Source: an uncultured Dorea sp. (lineage in GTDB: Bacteria > Bacillota > Clostridia > Lachnospirales > Lachnospiraceae). Taken from it: a stretch of 61,518 bases of DNA. This document shows, piece by piece, positions 59,713 to 61,518 of this stretch. Numbering within the stretch: the first letter of the stretch is position 1; every line of letters starts with the position of its first letter. Below the pieces are notes generated by a model. The model searched no databases, had not been told where the DNA came from, and saw nothing but the letters and a program-made list of their open reading frames with translations. Made by a program: the position numbers and the translations under genes. The stretch lies in the NCBI GenBank assembly GCA_910578455.1, contig CAJTQA010000013.1, positions 1 to 61,518 of the forward strand, in the 5' to 3' direction.

Positions 59713-59722
59713 GGGAGACGGA
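59713..59722 (+). repeat. Right 10-bp direct repeat (attachment site)
   Basis: GGGAGACGGA, identical to 51587-51596. To its right the XRE reading frame resumes in register: GAG-ACG-GAC-GAG-ACA. Confidence 0.85.
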
Positions 59723-60065
59723 CGAGACACTCCCGGATATCCGTCAGTCCAAGCGGATGGCTGTGCTATACCGTGTGTCGCTGGATGATTTGATCGACTT
59801 TGACATTGACATGAAGGAGATTGAGCAGGCCATTGAGAAGTCCAGCGTAGAGAAGGATGAGCAGGTGGACTGGACGAAGGCGTGGGGGAAGAAGTATCCG
59901 ATCCTCCTTAAGTATCAGAGTGAAGTCAACATCCCCAATTATGGGATGCGGCTCAGGGAGATGCTGGATGAGCTGAAAGCAGAGTACGGGTATAGCGAGC
60001 TGGACGCGTTTCTGGTGCTGAAGGACATATTGGCGCAGGAGTGGAAGAAAAGGAAAGAGAAGTAA
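59721..60065 (+). pseudogene. XRE-family regulator, 3' part
   Basis: The frame from 59721 encodes DETLPDIRQSKRMAVLYRVS and continues LDDLIDFDIDMKEIEQAI to the stop at 60063-60065 (114 codons). Joined to codons 1-38 at 51481-51594 it gives a 152-residue protein with HTH, SKWETDETLPDIRQSKRMAV as a continuous family-like segment and a C-terminal helical domain. An internal ATG at 59757 leaves a 102-aa frame with no ribosome binding site. The last bases overlap a longer frame for the next gene. Confidence 0.88.
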
Positions 60066-60115
60066 AAACAGGATTTTCCCAAACAGAAATTTCAGCGGAT
60101 AAGGAGCAAATGAAT

Positions 60116-60871
60116 ATGAAACATAAAGACCATTATAATGATGAGTACATTTTCCGTTTTTCTCAAAAAATACTTTCGGTGATGCCGGACTTTGATGAAA
60201 AAAACTTCTGTCATTCTTTGACAGGCAGGCTGGAGGACAAAGAATTATTTGCAAGGCTTGACTGCATTGTGGATGCTATGCAAGAAAGCATGCCAGACGA
60301 TTATTCAAAGAATATTCAGGCATTTTTTAATATGCTGGGGCCTGAACTGGAAGGGCCGGATGGAATGTACAATTTGGGATGGTGGCTATGGCCTGTTGGC
60401 AGATACGTTGAACGATGCGGAAATGAAGATTGGGTGTTATCGCTTTCGTTTTTGAGGGAATTAACGAAAAGATTTACCGGAGAATTTGCTGTCCGCCCAT
60501 TGCTGCGGGAGCATCCGAAAGAAGTAATGGACGAGCTGATAAAATGGGCATCCGATGAAAATGTCCATGTTAGGCGGCTTGCAAGTGAAGGGGTCAGGAC
60601 CCGGCTGCCCTGGTCGCAAAAATTATTGGTTGCGCTGGATGAGTTTGAAAGATACATAGCCATTCTTACAAAGTTAAAAGACGACCCGGAAAGATTCGTT
60701 CAGAAAAGCGTAGGGAATAATCTCAATGACTTGTATAAGGACGCTCCTGAGAAAGCCGATTTTATTATTTCACAATGGGAGAAAACGGGGAAGAGCAAGG
60801 TACAGGACTGGATTATTAAACACGGAAGAAGAAATCAAGATAAGCATTCAAAAAATCTTAATGTAAATTAA
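60116..60871 (+). CDS. DNA alkylation repair protein (AlkC/AlkD-like HEAT repeat)
   Basis: A 251-aa all-helical protein with the HEAT-like pattern of DNA alkylation repair enzymes: LGWWLWPVGRYVERCG, EFAVRPLLREHPKEVMDEL, VHVRRLASEGVRTRLPWS and DPERFVQKSVGNNLNDL. These proteins remove alkylated bases by a non-flipping mechanism; AlkC-type members are closest by the RRLASEG block. The ATG at 60116 has AAGGAG nine bases upstream; ATG at 60110 is too close and a frame from 60041 overlaps the XRE remnant. Confidence 0.87.
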   Translation: MKHKDHYNDEYIFRFSQKILSVMPDFDEKNFCHSLTGRLEDKELFARLDCIVDAMQESMPDDYSKNIQAFFNMLGPELEGPDGMYNLGWWLWPVGRYVERCGNEDWVLSLSFLRELTKRFTGEFAVRPLLREHPKEVMDELIKWASDENVHVRRLASEGVRTRLPWSQKLLVALDEFERYIAILTKLKDDPERFVQKSVGNNLNDLYKDAPEKADFIISQWEKTGKSKVQDWIIKHGRRNQDKHSKNLNVN

Positions 60872-60948
60872 GAAAATACCGCGTTGAGTACCTTTTCGGA
60901 TGAAGATATAATAGTGTCATAGACTTTGATGAAAAAGGAGATGGCCTG

Positions 60949-61476
60949 ATGAAAGGGAAGAGAAAAACGGGATCAAAAAATGTAACTTTAGGATTGCTTA
61001 TTATGTATCTGGTTGTGATGACGTGGATTATATTGTTTAAAATGGAGCTTGATATAAGACTTCTCCGGCAAATGAACCTCCGCAGCATAAACCTTATCCC
61101 GTTTGCGGGGTCTTTGATCGTAAACGGGAAGGCGGATATGTCGGAGGTTATTTTGAATATTGCCGTATTTATTCCATTCGGAACGTATCTTTCCATGCTG
61201 GATAGGAAAATGAGTTTTATCATGAAGGTTCTTCCTGTCTTTGCGGTGAGCCTGATGTATGAAGTGCTGCAGTATTGCTTTGCCATTGGTGCAAGTGACA
61301 TTACAGATCTTTTGGGCAATACGCTGGGCGGGATTATCGGCATCGGGATCTTTGCTGTCTGCTCAAAAATACTGGGAGAAAAGACAGTCAGGATTTTAAA
61401 TATCCTTGCAGCGGTTGGAACGGCGGCTGTGGTTGTCCTTCTTGTACTGCTTATTGTTGTAAATAGTGTCTGCTGA
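60949..61476 (+). CDS. VanZ-family membrane protein
   Basis: A 175-aa protein with about four to five membrane helices. The VanZ pattern is present: LLIMYLVVMTWIILFK, the SINLIPFAGS stretch, EVILNIAVFIPFGTYLSML, LMYEVLQYCFAIGASDITDLLGNTLGGIIG. VanZ confers low-level teicoplanin resistance in enterococci, but most chromosomal relatives have unknown roles. There is no van operon around it. AAAGGAG lies upstream of the ATG. It is probably independent of the gene upstream (77 bp away). Confidence 0.9.
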   Translation: MKGKRKTGSKNVTLGLLIMYLVVMTWIILFKMELDIRLLRQMNLRSINLIPFAGSLIVNGKADMSEVILNIAVFIPFGTYLSMLDRKMSFIMKVLPVFAVSLMYEVLQYCFAIGASDITDLLGNTLGGIIGIGIFAVCSKILGEKTVRILNILAAVGTAAVVVLLVLLIVVNSVC

Positions 61477-61518
61477 TTAAGTTCAGCTAAGCCACGCAAA
61501 ACTTAATACAGCATATTT

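Larger units (their letters stand above)
51587..59722. mobile_element. 8.1-kb integrated mobilizable element carrying the riboflavin operon
   Basis: The unit lies between two copies of GGGAGACGGA (51587-51596 and 59713-59722), which are 8,126 bp apart. Removing one copy and the intervening DNA restores a continuous XRE gene. Contents from left to right are a promoter and FMN riboswitch, ribD, ribE, ribBA, ribH, an oriT-like site, a MobT/Orf20-like relaxase, a repeat block, small ORFs, and a large serine recombinase reading towards the right end. The element is A+T-richer than its flanks. No coupling ATPase or mating-pore gene is present, so transfer would need a helper such as a Tn916-type element. 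Confidence 0.92.

Noticed and set aside
59757..60065. Independent 102-aa gene after the element
   Set aside because: No ribosome binding site, and its frame continues in register with the XRE fragment on the left of the element, so it is the 3' half of a split gene.
1..61518. tRNA, rRNA genes and CRISPR arrays
   Set aside because: I saw no T-loop/acceptor pattern of a tRNA, no rRNA-like sequence and no regularly spaced short repeats with unique spacers; the 120-bp repeats in the element are not CRISPR-like.

Overview
The window looks like a chromosomal stretch of a gut-type Lachnospiraceae member (Clostridia), perhaps close to the Clostridium scindens/Dorea group; that placement is an inference from gene content and codon style. 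Supporting features are a Gram-positive single-membrane gene set, ECF S-components (BioY, ThiT), a Bce-type antimicrobial-peptide module, TPP and FMN riboswitches, a selenocysteine-containing glycine/betaine-type reductase component, and small VanZ, SanA and Rpn-family genes. Most of the window has moderate GC. The stretch from about 51.6 to 59.7 kb is clearly A+T-richer and is a separate, horizontally acquired unit.

Layout. 0-6.1 kb: an unknown gene, an alpha/beta hydrolase, a YjbR protein, a bioY-bioB-bioD biotin operon behind a striking palindromic promoter, and an amylosucrase-like GH13 enzyme. 6.2-11.2 kb: a SanA/YdcF protein facing a polysaccharide deacetylase, then a marR-ADH-ALDH operon with a perfect 22-bp operator. 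11.3-16 kb: a bceAB-bceRS operon with a BceR-like box. 16-21.2 kb: a D-amino-acid/dipeptide cluster (YheO-like regulator, D-serine ammonia-lyase, DUF819 membrane protein, SGNH hydrolase, M19 dipeptidase). 21.5-28.9 kb: greA, a DnaQ exonuclease with a zinc ribbon, iadA, a DegT-like protein, and an RpiR regulator divergent from a symporter/creatininase operon across three palindromes. 28.9-33.4 kb: two TPP-riboswitch units, thiM-thiE-HAD-thiD and thiT, forming a thiamine salvage system. 33.6-42 kb: grdX-grdE-grdB (UGA-encoded Sec in GrdB) behind a near-perfect sigma-54 promoter; convergent and close by are a sigma-54 activator, a LytTR two-component pair and rpoN itself. 42-51.4 kb: M16 protease, era, a yqzL-like small gene, recO, an MFS transporter, an Rpn-type nuclease, a monooxygenase-fold protein, an arr remnant, a cyclase and a GNAT.

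The most unusual object is an 8,126-bp integrated element (51,587-59,722 including both copies of a 10-bp direct repeat). It interrupts an XRE-family regulator within the codons after the recognition helix. Joining the two flanks at the repeat restores a continuous 152-codon gene. The element carries a consensus promoter, an FMN riboswitch, a complete ribD-ribE-ribBA-ribH riboflavin operon, an oriT-like GC-rich inverted repeat, a MobT/Orf20-type relaxase, a repeat-rich noncoding block, small recombinase-linked ORFs and a large serine recombinase. It has no conjugation machinery of its own, so I read it as a mobilizable element whose only recognisable cargo is vitamin B2 biosynthesis.

No rRNA, tRNA or CRISPR array was seen. 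All functional calls come from reading the sequence and remembered family knowledge; no database search was run.
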